Assembly (NCBI GenBank): GCA_023053685.1
Contig: JALIGW010000013.1
Span: 18,932,501 to 18,996,500 of the forward strand
DNA from: Diadophis punctatus similis
Taxonomy: Eukaryota; Chordata; Lepidosauria; Squamata; Dipsadidae
Length of the DNA stretch: 64,000 bases
Direction: 5' to 3'
In this document: positions 1 through 9,763 of the stretch, in pieces
How the letters are laid out: each line of letters begins with the position of its first letter
Numbering within the stretch: position 1 is the first letter of the stretch
Notes under the pieces: generated by a model
Told to the model about the DNA's origin: nothing
Databases searched by the model: none
Seen by the model: the letters and a program-made list of their open reading frames with translations, nothing else
Position numbers and translations under genes: made by a program

Positions 1-808
1 CAATATCAGTGAGAAATTGTTGTGGCAGTTTGAGGGCTAATCAGGGTAGGTACAGGTTCAAAGAGATGAGGATTCAAAAGCAGTTTTTAGCACAGCAGTA
101 AAATAGGGCTGCTTTGTTTCTTTTCCATTTGGTTCTGTATCAGCTGGCTCCCAAGTTTCAGATACATGAATTAAATTTGAGAAAAATATAATTTGTTCAA
201 TATTAAATGAATGGAGATGTTTGCCAACTACAGGCTTTTTCCACAACCTTATACAATTTGGTGCTGCAGGCTGTATGTGTTTATAAAAATAATGCTAGAA
301 AAGGCCTGTCAGTAAAAATATTCAAGAATGAAGAACAGTTGCAAACTTTATAGTCTGTTCAACAATTCTTCCAACCTTTAAATTTTCTGTTTTTCCACTG
401 AGTGAAGTGTGCATAATCAAACATAGTGATGTATTCATCTGTACTGTGCCACTCACAAACTCCAGAGTGCTTTGCAAAATTACAAACTATATACACTTCA
501 TTTATAATGGAAATTCAAGGACCTCTGGGTTAGAATCTGACAACCATGTAATAGCACTAGCAACACAATCTATCAGGCTTAGATGATGGAGGGATGAGGA
601 ATACATTATCTGGAGATTTTTAACCAATGCAGGAAAAATGTAATTGTCAGTGCTGGCAAGTGGCCAGAATACTCGGGTTAGCATCTTATTAGAAAAAACA
701 AACAGAAATTTAGGCCTTTCAGTGAATGCAATTAATAACACTTTATTCATAAAAGCTAGTTTAATATATTGCTCCAATCTAAGCCCTTTGGGTGACACAA
801 CTCTGATG
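1..808. other. Non-genic AT-rich sequence
   Basis: I see no repeat ends, coding frame or RNA gene here. Open frames are short and have no recognisable motif. It may be unique intergenic or intronic sequence. Confidence 0.5.
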
Positions 809-816
809 CAGTAAAT

Positions 817-1307
817 CAGTGGTTCTCAACCTGTGGGTCGCGACCCCTTTGGGGGTCGAACAACCCTTTCATAGGGGTTGCCTAAGACCATCGGAAAACA
901 CATATTTCCAATGGTCTTAGGAACCGAGTCACCGCTCCTCTATCCATCGCCAGGCGGGTCTACCCACATGCAAATAGACTACTGCAAAAAAAAATCTGTA
1001 CCATGGGAACTTCTGAGCCTGCGCAGAAGCCGAATTTCCGGCACTGCGCATGCGTTGCCATCTTGTTTTTGGCTTTTTTTTGCAATTTTTAATAAAAAAA
1101 TTGGCACTGCGCATGCGTGCATGCGCAAAGTGCACACGCACCCATGAGGCGTGGCCACGCAGTGCAGGAGGAAGCGAACCGGCAGCGAGGTAAGTTAGAA
1201 CCCACCCCTGAGTTTCCTAATAATTTTATTATTTTATGGTTGGGGGTCACCACAACATGAGGAGCTGAATTAAACGGTTGCGGCATTAGGAAGGTTGAGA
1301 ACCACTG
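817..1307. mobile_element. SPIN-type hAT transposon (nonautonomous), with a second MITE inside
   Basis: The ends are CAGTGGTTCTCAACCT and AGGTTGAGAACCACTG, flanked by a perfect 8-bp duplication cagtaaat (809-816 and 1308-1315). The subterminal sequence (gggtcgcgacccctttggg, then the hairpin around gaccatcgga/tccaatggtc) is the signature I know from SPIN ('Space Invader') elements, a hAT family described as horizontally transferred among tetrapods. From about 985 to 1211 the interior is foreign: it ends in gtaagttagaacccacccctg, the same right end as the MITE at 39101-39394, so a left-truncated MITE sits inside. There is no transposase reading frame. Confidence 0.88.
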
Positions 1308-1315
1308 CAGTAAAT

Positions 1316-3060
1316 GATCACATCCAGAACTAACTGAAAAAATAACCTTCTGAAGATTGCAATTCTTAAAAGCAAAAGGTGAAAAGGGAAAAGCCAGGGA
1401 AGGAATTAATGGTGTTTGGAACTGCAACTTAAATGAGAAAGACCTATTTGTATTAAGGAATAAGCAGCTCCATTAAATTTGATGGCACCTGTATAAGTAG
1501 ACAAGAATGGATGCTATTTGGAAAGGTCTTAACTGAAAAATAAATTACAGAAACAGAATGAGAAGGTCCAGACTGCAAGATATGAGAAACATTGCCTGAA
1601 AATACTCATTGGGTTTAATAAAAGGCACACAAAAATACTGCTTTGCATCGATGGCGTTACTTTGCGAAACTGGGTTGAAGAAAAGAATACTCAAACATTT
1701 TTATCTTTTTCTAAAAATGTACTGACTCGCTTTTGCAAGTTGGATCATGCAAAGCCTTGCAGATATCTGTATCTAAGGCAGAACTTTTAATGAACTATGG
1801 GTTCATTAAACTTACAAAACAAAGCAAGTACACCCAATCTGGCTTGGCCTGCAGAAAAACAACCATGGTCACTAGTCCTTCTAAACTTCAGCATCTGCAA
1901 TAGAATTCCTGATTCTACATGAATCATTAACCTGAATACTTCTACGGATGAAAAATTAAACAGCATAGTGCCATCCCCATTGTTGAAAATCTATTTATAG
2001 CATATGTTTCTTTCTAGTCTCCTTGGTTTTATTCACTATTACAAAGCGCTGCAAGGAACATGCTTATCCTACCAGATTACACAATTCGCAGGCAGAATTT
2101 CTGACCCTTTTCAAAAACCTCAAGGCTGCCACAAGTTAAGAAATTGCAGAAAATGAGCCCTCAGTATGGCAGCTCATAAACCAAAGTTGTATTTCTCCCC
2201 ACACTCATTCTTTGATGGCTGTTGTATTTACCTGATGCATCTACCTGCAAGAAAGAATATTATAAGGGTAGTCCTTGAAATGATATTTTACATAGCAAAT
2301 AGTTTTTGCATGCTCTGTGGATGGTTTTGCAGTCATTTAATATATGCCACGACATCAAGATCCACTACCAAAGATATACACAAAGTGGTACTGCTTAGAC
2401 TGTGCTCAACTGAGTAGCCCAGGGCTTGATAGTGTGACTTGTGTAAGTAGCGTAATTTTGCAAAACAGAGCACTTTTTCTGTTTGGATATTTCCTCTGAA
2501 AATTTGCTACCTTGACAAGTTTTAGGCAAGGGGGAGTAACCATAGTCCATAGCAAACGTCTCCCATCCCATTTTTCACTCAGAGTGGGTCTGGCTGAGAA
2601 TTAGTGCAAACTAACAAAATTAGTTTGTTTTTAAGAGGCAGGGGACTTTAGGGGATAAAATGTATGCATTATGCCTCTCAGTTTTAAAGCATGCATTCTA
2701 TTCCATAAGCACTTCCAAACGTACATATAAAGCACATATATTTCAAGGAAAAAATGTTGTGTTAATCCTAGTCCTGAATATATATATTTTTTAAACAGTT
2801 CTAAAAAATTCATTGTCATTCCCTTTCAGGAAATGTGGCGAAAAAGGCTACTGCCCTAAGATAAAGGACAGTTCCAGGTGATATGGAACAGACATGGTGA
2901 CCATCTCATATGTTGTTATGCATATATGTATGTATTTATATTTCACATTTCTAAACCATCCATCTCCCTCAAAGTGGGACTCTTTATTAGTTATTAATCT
3001 CAAGGTGTTGTGCATAATGCTACCTTCTCCTATTTTCTCTACTACAACAACCAGGGAGTT
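1316..3060. other. Unrecognised non-coding sequence
   Basis: No terminal repeats, TSDs, RNA gene or convincing exon found. The short open frames (for example 2166-2417 and 2631-2819) have no domain or compositional support. Confidence 0.45.
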
Positions 3061-3067
3061 GGGGGGG

Positions 3068-3139
<72 letters not shown>
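3061..3139. repeat. (GA)n microsatellite preceded by a G run
   Basis: A run of ten G is followed by about 34 GA units. The apparent Arg-Glu ORF across it is an artefact of the repeat. Confidence 0.97.
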
Positions 3140-3142
<3 letters not shown>

Positions 3143-3466
3143 GCACAAAATCACCCAGCTGGCTTTCATGTCGAAGAGAAGACTAGAACTCTCAGTCTCC
3201 TAGTTTCTAGGCCAGCGCCCTAGCTGCTACAGCAAAGCAGCACTTGGGGGTCAGATTTGTTTAGCTGCTCTGAAATTTAGTGTTCCATAACTTGTGTCTA
3301 AATGAGTTCCCTGCTAGTCAGGTTAACATCTGAAGATGGAAAGCATTGAGGGAAAAAAAAGTGCCATCTTGCAAATATATACAATATTGGCTTTTGTCCA
3401 GTGTGGCTAAGATGAGGGCTGAGCCAGTACCTGCAGTCTTGAGTATTACTGTACAGCAGCATTTCT
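3140..3466. other. Unrecognised non-coding sequence
   Basis: Nothing recognisable. Confidence 0.4.
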
Positions 3467-3554
3467 TAACTCAGCAACGTTAAGATGTGGGCATCAATGC
3501 CCAGAATTCCCCAGTCAGCATGCTTCTTAAAGTTGCAGAGATTGAGAAACGCTG
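3467..3554. mobile_element. Short old hAT-like MITE
   Basis: The ends CAGCATTTCTTAAC and GAGAAACGCTG are imperfect inverted repeats. Inner copies of 'aacgttaaga' and 'tcttaaagttg' extend the foldback, and the centre holds 'cccagaattc', shared with the element at 28934. No TSD is recognisable, so the copy is old or its ends are misplaced. Confidence 0.5.
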
Positions 3555-4314
3555 CTTCTGGAGAGTCAATTGTCAAGATGTTTGTTTCAGACCAGGGACA
3601 AGCAAGCTGAAGTTCACTAACTTTACAAGATTGTTGTTATAGGGGGGGGGGGGAAGGAATAGAGGATTGTTGGCATGCTGCCTTGACTTCTTTGAAGAAA
3701 GAGGGCATAGCAATGCAGCATATAAAGAAACCAGGAAGAACTAGTGGTCTGAGAGGAAAATAAAACCATAGAACTGAAGGGACAGTTGTAATTCTTTACT
3801 TTGACAAATTGGGCATGGCAGTGTAGCTGATCAGCTGCAGATGTAAATGATTAGATTTGTCCAAGGTAAGATCCATCTTCATGAATTCCAAATTAGGAAG
3901 GGAAAAAAGTAGAGAAAAATAACTGGGAAAATATGTTCAAAGATGGCTACTGTTAAGTGGGCAGGTGTACCATTTTTCTAAATGTATGCAGAGTTATTTG
4001 ATATGTCAATGGTCTTCCATACTGACTGGGAAATTCTGGGAGCTGAAGTGTTGAAGTTGAGAAGCATCTCACATAATTATGACTGTTTCCATCTGTTCCA
4101 AATATTTTTGCCAGGAGAAAAGTTGTGTGGCTGGAAAGAAGTTACAGAGCCAGGAAAAGACTAACCTATTAATGCAAACCAAATTCTGTTACAAGAGAAA
4201 TGATACAAATATCTTTGAATTAAGTTCAAATCATGGTGATTCCACATCAGTGTAGTTTTCTTTGGCAATAAAGAAATGCTTTGCCATTCCCTTCTTTGTG
4301 GGTGTTCCCCCCCC
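3555..4314. other. Unrecognised non-coding sequence
   Basis: Contains a short poly-G run near 3641. No gene or repeat boundary identified. Confidence 0.4.
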
Positions 4315-4772
4315 CAAGCATCCCAATATAACTACGCTGTCTACGTTCCGACCTAAACTTAGTACACAAGATCATCTACCTTAATGTCCTACCTGTTAAC
4401 GACTACTTTAATTTCAACCGCAATAACACTAGAGCTATCAATAGATACAAACTAAATGTATTCCGTTCTAATCTTGATTGCAGAAAATACGACTTCTGCA
4501 ATAGAGTAGTAAATGTCTGGAACACTTTACCTGCTAGTTTCTCTAACCCCCATACCTTTTATCTTAAACTGTCTACCGTGGACCTTACACATTTCTTAAG
4601 AGGTCCCTAAGGGGATGTGCATAAGCGCACCAACGTGCCTCTCCTATTGTACCCATTTGTATGTACTCGTTTTATGTGTTTATGGCTATGCTTTGCTTCT
4701 TTATATATCCATTTATTTGTGCCATTTTTTCATGTGTCCTGTTTCCTTGCACTTGTTGACAAAATAAATAAA

Positions 4773-4812
<40 letters not shown>
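4315..4812 (+). mobile_element. 3' end of a non-LTR retrotransposon (CR1/L2-like) plus (AAAT)n tail
   Basis: A plus-strand frame reads through the C-terminal end of a LINE ORF2. It includes a segment containing NRVVNVWNTLPAS and ends at FLRGP then stop, near 4608. The same family recurs at 25965-26230, where [13 protein letters not shown] and FLRGL-stop are found and the following gcataagcgcac is shared. A 3' UTR and an (AAAT)n run (4761-4812) follow. It is 5' truncated. The clade is inferred from the typical C-terminal 'VxxWNxLP' form. Confidence 0.7.
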
Positions 4813-4813
<1 letters not shown>

Positions 4814-5256
4814 CTATAATCTGTCTTTGTGACCCTTCATCCAAGCCAAGGTCAGCTGAGGGCTACTATAGCAGTGCTTAAAAGTTTGTGAATCCTTTTA
4901 AATTTTCAGTATTTCTGGATCAACATGAGCTAAGTAGTGACTTGTTCTCCAAGTCCTAAAACTAGATACAGAAAAACCCAATTACATAAATGAATCAAAA
5001 ACATGCTGGGTTGCTTCCTTTCAAGATGGCTGCTGCTTGGTAAGGTTTTCTTTTTTCTCTTACCAATGATCTGCTGATTTACTGCTAAAGCTGGTTCTTT
5101 GGCAGTGCTGATCCCAGGTTTTGAATAGAACTACTTAGGAGTGACACAAGATGACGATCATGGACCCAGAGGGGAAGGGGAGAAGGAGTCCTGAAGATTC
5201 CAATTCCCTCTGGAAGTGATTGAAAAATCACTGGGTGTACCAGTGCACCTACCCCC
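4813..5256. other. Unrecognised non-coding sequence
   Basis: No supported feature. Confidence 0.4.
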
Positions 5257-5579
5257 TGTCACGGTGTGATTTATTGTCAGTTGTATGTATATGCAGGGAG
5301 CTGCATCCCTATCTAATATAATGGTACATTCCTGAGCACGTGATTGATATGTTCTTGTACGCATGTGTGCATTCCTGAATCTCCATTCCTTCCTTCTTAC
5401 TTGACTCTTGACTGGGAGAGTCGCATTTTATAGCAGAGATGTAAACAATGAGATTTTATTGTTTTTGTACCAAAATAAATATTTTAATTAGACTTTTAAA
5501 CTCCGGCTTTATTTCTAATGTCTGAATTCCGGGAGAAAGATCAAACATCGCCTCTGTGAGATTAATTCTCACTCCGACA
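5257..5579 (+). mobile_element. Solo LTR, family A (TGTCACG...CGACA)
   Basis: It starts TGTCACGGTGTG and ends CTCCGACA, flanked by ccccc on both sides (5252-5256 and 5580-5584). The duplication alone is weak because it is low complexity. A second copy at 28231-28584 on the other strand shares the start, the 'aaataaatattt..aattaga' polyadenylation-like block and the 'atcgcctctg' block, and has a clear TSD. There is no internal retroviral sequence beside it, so it is a recombined solo LTR. Class (ERV or Gypsy) cannot be told from the LTR alone. Confidence 0.72.
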
Positions 5580-5701
5580 CCCCCCTCCTAGAGGAATGAA
5601 ATATTTTAGGAAATATTAAAAAAGGCAGAATCTTATATTTCCCTGGATTAGAAAATGGAGAAACATGTTTTTAGGCAGAAACAGACTCACTCCTAGTAGC
5701 C

Positions 5702-7332
5702 TAAGGTGACCAGATTTTTTTTAAAGTGGGACACCATTGATGGGGGTGGGTTTCTAGGGGAGCCGCCATGAGTTTTTCCCTCTGCGCATGCGCAGAACGC
5801 TGTGCGCATGCGCAGAGGGCAAAAGAACGCCAATCAATCCTTCAAACAGCTGTCAGCAACCTCTCCCGAGGATATCCCCCCCGGCTGCCTTTACGCGCCC
5901 TCCCTTCTTCCTAGGAGCTTTCGCAGTCCTCGCTGGCCAAAGAAAGGCGTCTAGGAAACCCGGTGCAGTCCCGCCGGCTCGGCTTCCTGAAGTGCTCGAA
6001 TTCCTTCTCCGGCATTTGGGCCGGGCTAGGAGAGACTTTCTTCGCCTCGCTTGAAAACTTCTCAGGGTCTTCGCCTGGCGTGGGGTGTGGAGGAAGAGCG
6101 GGGAGGGGGGGAGGAAACGTTGTGGAGAATTGGGGGTGGGGGGGGAAACACTCCGTGCTCTTCACTGAGAAAACGAGTCTCAGGCAGGGGGCCGTCGGTG
6201 GCGAGCAGGCGCGGGGGCGAGAAGACGCGCGGCGCTCGCTTTAATTGTCCCCATTGATTCCGAGCCGGCGTGTTAATTTCTTCCCTTCGCCCGGCGTGCC
6301 CTCTGGCTGGCTGAGCGCGTGGAGGGGGTGGGGAAGCGAGGGTGGCGGCGGCGGCGTGGGGGGGGGAACGGGACAGACGGAGGAACCTCTGAAGTGGGTG
6401 GGGGTGGGTGCGCGCATGTGGGAGTGTGGGGGGAGGTTGGAGCTGCGTGGAGTTGAGAAAAAGTTGCCCGGGCGGAGGGAGGGCGCGCGCTGAGGAGAAA
6501 AAAAATAACTTTCTTTTCACTCCGCCGCCGCTTGATCACAAAGGAGGAGAAAAAGCGTGTGAGCCAGGGAGAAAAGGGGGAGGAGGAAAGTTCCCCGGGT
6601 GTCTCCTCCCCGCGCTGCGCCCCGCTTCCGAAAAGCTCTGGGGACAGGACCCCCCCTCTCTCTCCTTCCTGTCCCCCCTCCTCTCGCATCTTTGCCCCGC
6701 GAGTTGCCTCTTTCAAATCCTTTCTTAAAACAACCCTTAACAGCCACCGCCAGCATACTTGGAATTTTTCCGTGTCCCGCTATCTCCCAGATAACCTAAG
6801 CCTCCCTCCCATTAACGCGGCTTTTTCCTTTGGCTCTTCCCAAACAAAGCGGCTTCGCAGGAAAAAAACGACCCTCGTTATTTTGAAATATAGGGCCTGG
6901 ACTCTCAAGCCCACAATGCATCACTTCAGGTTGCTAAGGAACAAGAACGCTGTTTTACGAGGAAGAAAATATTCAAGCATGCGCAGTAACCACTGACGAA
7001 GCTCCCGCTAGCTAGACAATTATTGCCGCGTCCTGTTTGCCAGCGGTGAGTCATAGCTAGAAATCTGGCAGCAGCCGTTAAAAAAAAGAAAGCAAGGAGC
7101 ATTTCAAAGAATAGCTAGTAAATATTGATTTACAGTATTTTTCTCCGATTTTTCGTGCTTCGGATTCCACCAAGCCTAAGGTGACCAGACGTCCCGCTGT
7201 TTTTTTAAAAAATGTGTTTGTTGTCGGGCATTCTTTCCAAAAAGCGTGACTTTTTGGAAACAATGCGGGACACGGGACACATGCTTGAAAAGCGTGTCTG
7301 TCCCGCCAAAAGCGGGACGTCTGGTCACCTTA
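5702..7332. mobile_element. hAT-like composite unit enclosing a CpG island
   Basis: The outer ends are TAAGGTGACCAGA and TCTGGTCACCTTA (perfect inverted repeat), flanked by a perfect 8-bp duplication tagtagcc (5694-5701 and 7333-7340). A second copy of the left-type end lies at 7178, so 7178-7332 is by itself a complete short MITE. Immediately left of 7178 is accaagcc, which is not a good TSD partner. The simplest reading is two MITE copies that moved as one unit with the sequence between them. The interior (about 5770-6850) is strongly GC- and CpG-rich and does not resemble the other transposons here. Confidence 0.7.
5770..6850. promoter_or_regulatory. CpG-island-like segment
   Basis: Dense CpG (gcgcgcgc, ggcggcggcggcg, cgccgccgc), G-runs and Sp1-like GGGCGG/GGGTGGG patches contrast sharply with the AT-rich surroundings. 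Two perfect GCGCATGCGC palindromes (5784-5793 and 5804-5813) open it. Downstream at 7046 is a good splice-donor match (GTGAGT). Many overlapping open frames on both strands are expected from GC-rich DNA and none has a recognisable domain. It could be a host promoter with a 5' exon, or a relocated copy of one. Confidence 0.6.
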
Positions 7333-7340
7333 TAGTAGCC

Positions 7341-8052
7341 CCCACCTTTGTCAATGTGCCATCAAGGAATGGGCCCAGCTCACTCATTCCCCCCACCTTT
7401 GTTAATAGCCTGTTAATAGTCTAATCTACATAACAAAGATCTACCCCCTTCAGGCAGACCCATCTAGCAAACAGAAACTCACCACATGGCACCTGGGAAG
7501 ATTGCATCAGCCAGCATTCAAACTAGCCTGGGACACAGACAAAGCCTACAGAGTTAGCTAAGACCCCCGCCCCCTGGGAGTCTGCTAGCCAATGGGATAC
7601 ATTTCTTACACAGGAACAGGAAAGGTGGGGCCCAACAGAGGGTATAAAACTAGGGCACTCTCAGCATCTCACGTCTTTTCTCTTCTTCTTCAACATCCTC
7701 CAGGCATGTGATCCCCCTTTTCCCCAGGACGTCAGACCATGTGGTCCTGCTGTCCACCATTAAACCATCCTTCCAAGCAGTCACCATGCTTCCAGTATCT
7801 TTTTCCCCACTTGGAACCGAACCCAGAAGGATATTCCTTAGGACACCTATCAAGCAGCTTTGTTTTCTAAGCATGCTGGAATTTTAACTTTCACTTTTTG
7901 ACTTATTGTTTTGCTTTTTGCTTTAAAAATTGAACAGTGGTTGAATGCTGATTTATTTCAATCCCTTGCTAGACTCTAATTGCTTTTTCTCTTTTTTTCC
8001 TGCTGATATGCGTTGTTTTGGATAACCTCTGTCCCTTCCATATGGAAAGCAC
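7341..8052 (+). promoter_or_regulatory. Promoter-like region (CCAAT and TATA boxes), possible LTR or gene start
   Basis: A CCAAT box (gccaatggga, near 7588) lies about 45 bp before gggtataaaac (near 7638), the standard core-promoter arrangement. A pyrimidine-rich stretch follows. Two near copies of 'cccacctttgt.aat' about 47 bp apart mark a local duplication. I could not find TG...CA ends with a TSD, so an LTR is possible but unproven. No downstream coding exon is recognised. Confidence 0.4.
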
Positions 8053-8417
8053 CAGGGGCGGGTTCCTAATTTTTTTACTACCACTCTGTGGGCGTGGCTT
8101 ATTTTGTGGGTGTGGCTTGCTAGCCATGTGACCAGGTGGGCGTGGCTTCTCGGACTGCTGAAGGGAGGAGAACTGAGATAGGTCCTGCTGTCCATTCCCC
8201 CTCCCCTCAGCAGCTCGAGGAGCCTCGAACGTGCAAAAATGCCTAGGATCATCAACGTGCGTTCGTGGCTTCTCGGACTGCTGAAGGGAGGGGAATGGAG
8301 ATAGCTCCTGCCACCCATTCTTTCAGTGATGCAACTGACCGCACCGGTACTGTGACGTCATCAGCGGGCTGCTACCGGTGCTATAGAGTGGACTGCACTG
8401 GTAGGAACCCACCACTG
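8053..8417. mobile_element. hAT MITE, CAGGGGCGGGTT family (short form)
   Basis: The ends are CAGGGGCGGGTTCC and GGAACCCACCACTG with a perfect TSD gaaagcac (8045-8052 and 8418-8425). It shares its left two-thirds and right end with the copy at 51312-51828 but lacks roughly 150 bp present there, so it is an internal-deletion form. Repeated 'gtgggcgtggc' motifs lie near the left end. Confidence 0.9.
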
Positions 8418-8953
8418 GAAAGCACGGCAACATTCGGGGTGGTGGTGAAGAGACATTAGACTCTCAACATTGTATTTTGTGTTTTTTTGAATTTGCAAAT
8501 TACCTGGAGTTTATTTCTACTGAATTTTTGTTATAGTTTTGGATTGAAATTTAGAGGAAATTTTTTTTGTGTTCTTTGTTCCCTGATTAAGTTCCACAGA
8601 TTAAAATGGCTGAACAGTGTCTGAAATCTAAGAAAGAAAGGTGGGAAAATATCTAGCTTCTAGCTGGTTTTCAAGCTAGAAAACCTTACATAAACTTAAT
8701 CAAACTTTAATGATTCTTCAAAGAATGTTACAACCTGAAGCTTTATCTTTGGATAAAAATACACAAAAGGACTTTGATCCAGTTCCAGATCAAAGAGATA
8801 AAGGCTGAAGAACCAGTGAGGTGGATTTCATTTGTTGTTCAGAAGTTTAAGTTTAAGTCTGTATACTTCTCCAATATTACAGCCTCAGCTGGAAGAAAGG
8901 GAGACAAATTACTTTCCTCTATGAAAGAATCCCTTTCATGTCTTCTTGGATTT
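8418..8953. other. Unrecognised sequence split by the Copia insertion (left part)
   Basis: It continues at 13902 across the Copia insertion (TSD gattt). No recognised family. Confidence 0.45.
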
Positions 8954-9427
8954 TGTTAATGTATTAGCAGAGTATTCCTTGTGTTACCAAGGTTGTGCAT
9001 ACAGAAACGTTTAGATTGAGATCAGTTGTGAATAAGTACTCAGCCACACACAGATACACTAACTTGAATTAAAATTTACTTTAAGAAATAGCATTTTCCT
9101 ATAAACAGTCCAAAGTCATACACTTAATAGTCATAATGACAATCCAAGTATTATCCAGTACAAGTACATTTTAGCTATAATACATAACTACAACACAGAG
9201 AGAAATGCAGAGCATACATACTCTAGGCCTTGCTCTAATGAGTAGCAGAGACTACACTCAGTAGTAGAGACCAAAGACAAACAGAGAGGGACTCCCATAG
9301 AAATAAGCTGTGAACTCTAGCTCCCTCTTGTGGCAGTCTGCAACACCTAAGCTAAACAGACTTATAGCTGTTAAAAGCTAGACATATATTGTTCTATCCA
9401 ATATTAGTTATGGTCAGAGACCTAACA
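8954..9427 (-). repeat. 3' LTR of the Copia element
   Basis: 474 bp, TGTTA...TAACA, near-identical to 13428-13901. Contains a CTCF-like motif at 9318-9336 on the minus strand. Confidence 0.97.
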
Positions 9428-9440
9428 TTCTCCCCTTTGG
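9428..9440 (-). promoter_or_regulatory. Polypurine tract of the Copia element
   Basis: Read on the minus strand, AAAGGGGAGAA directly precedes the 3' LTR start TGTTAGG. This is where plus-strand DNA synthesis primes in LTR elements. Confidence 0.85.
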
Positions 9441-9460
9441 GTAGATCAATATATAATACC

Positions 9461-9763
9461 TTACATCTTTAAACCATAGTTTTCACAACACTCTTTGTGT
9501 TTAATTGCACCTTGCGCTTTAGTGAAATGATCTGCAATATTCTGTTCAGTCATGCAGTATTCCAACTTAACCATTTTATTTTGAACACATTGTCTAACAT
9601 TCAGATATCTCAAATCAGTATGTTTCGACCTTGTTTTCACAGCTAAACTATTAGCCATACTAATGGCAGATTGATTGTCTTCATACACAATAAATGGCTC
9701 CTGTACAGTAATTCCTATATCCTTTAACAATTGTTTATAATATACCAATTCTGTACACATTAA
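9461..9763 (-). pseudogene. Copia pol, C-terminal end of RNase H after an in-frame stop
   Basis: This 99-codon stretch is in the same frame as the upstream pol ORF and is separated from it only by a TAA codon (9764-9766) and one further codon. It continues the RNase H domain, including EDNQSAISMA with a conserved Asp and KHTDLRYLNVR. In Copia elements this tail belongs to the Gag-Pol polyprotein, so the copy carries a nonsense mutation rather than a separate gene. Internal Met 9760 is only the first Met after the stop. Confidence 0.9.

Noticed and set aside
2166..2417. 83-residue ORF as a possible exon or small gene
   Set aside because: No recognisable motif, no convincing splice sites or promoter, and length is within chance for this sequence.
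4761..4812. CRISPR-like regular repeats
   Set aside because: Simple (AAAT)n microsatellite at a LINE tail; there is no CRISPR array anywhere in this eukaryotic DNA.
6062..6728. Overlapping proline/arginine-rich ORFs up to 154 residues
   Set aside because: GC-rich island with open frames on both strands and no domain; expected by chance in CpG-rich DNA.
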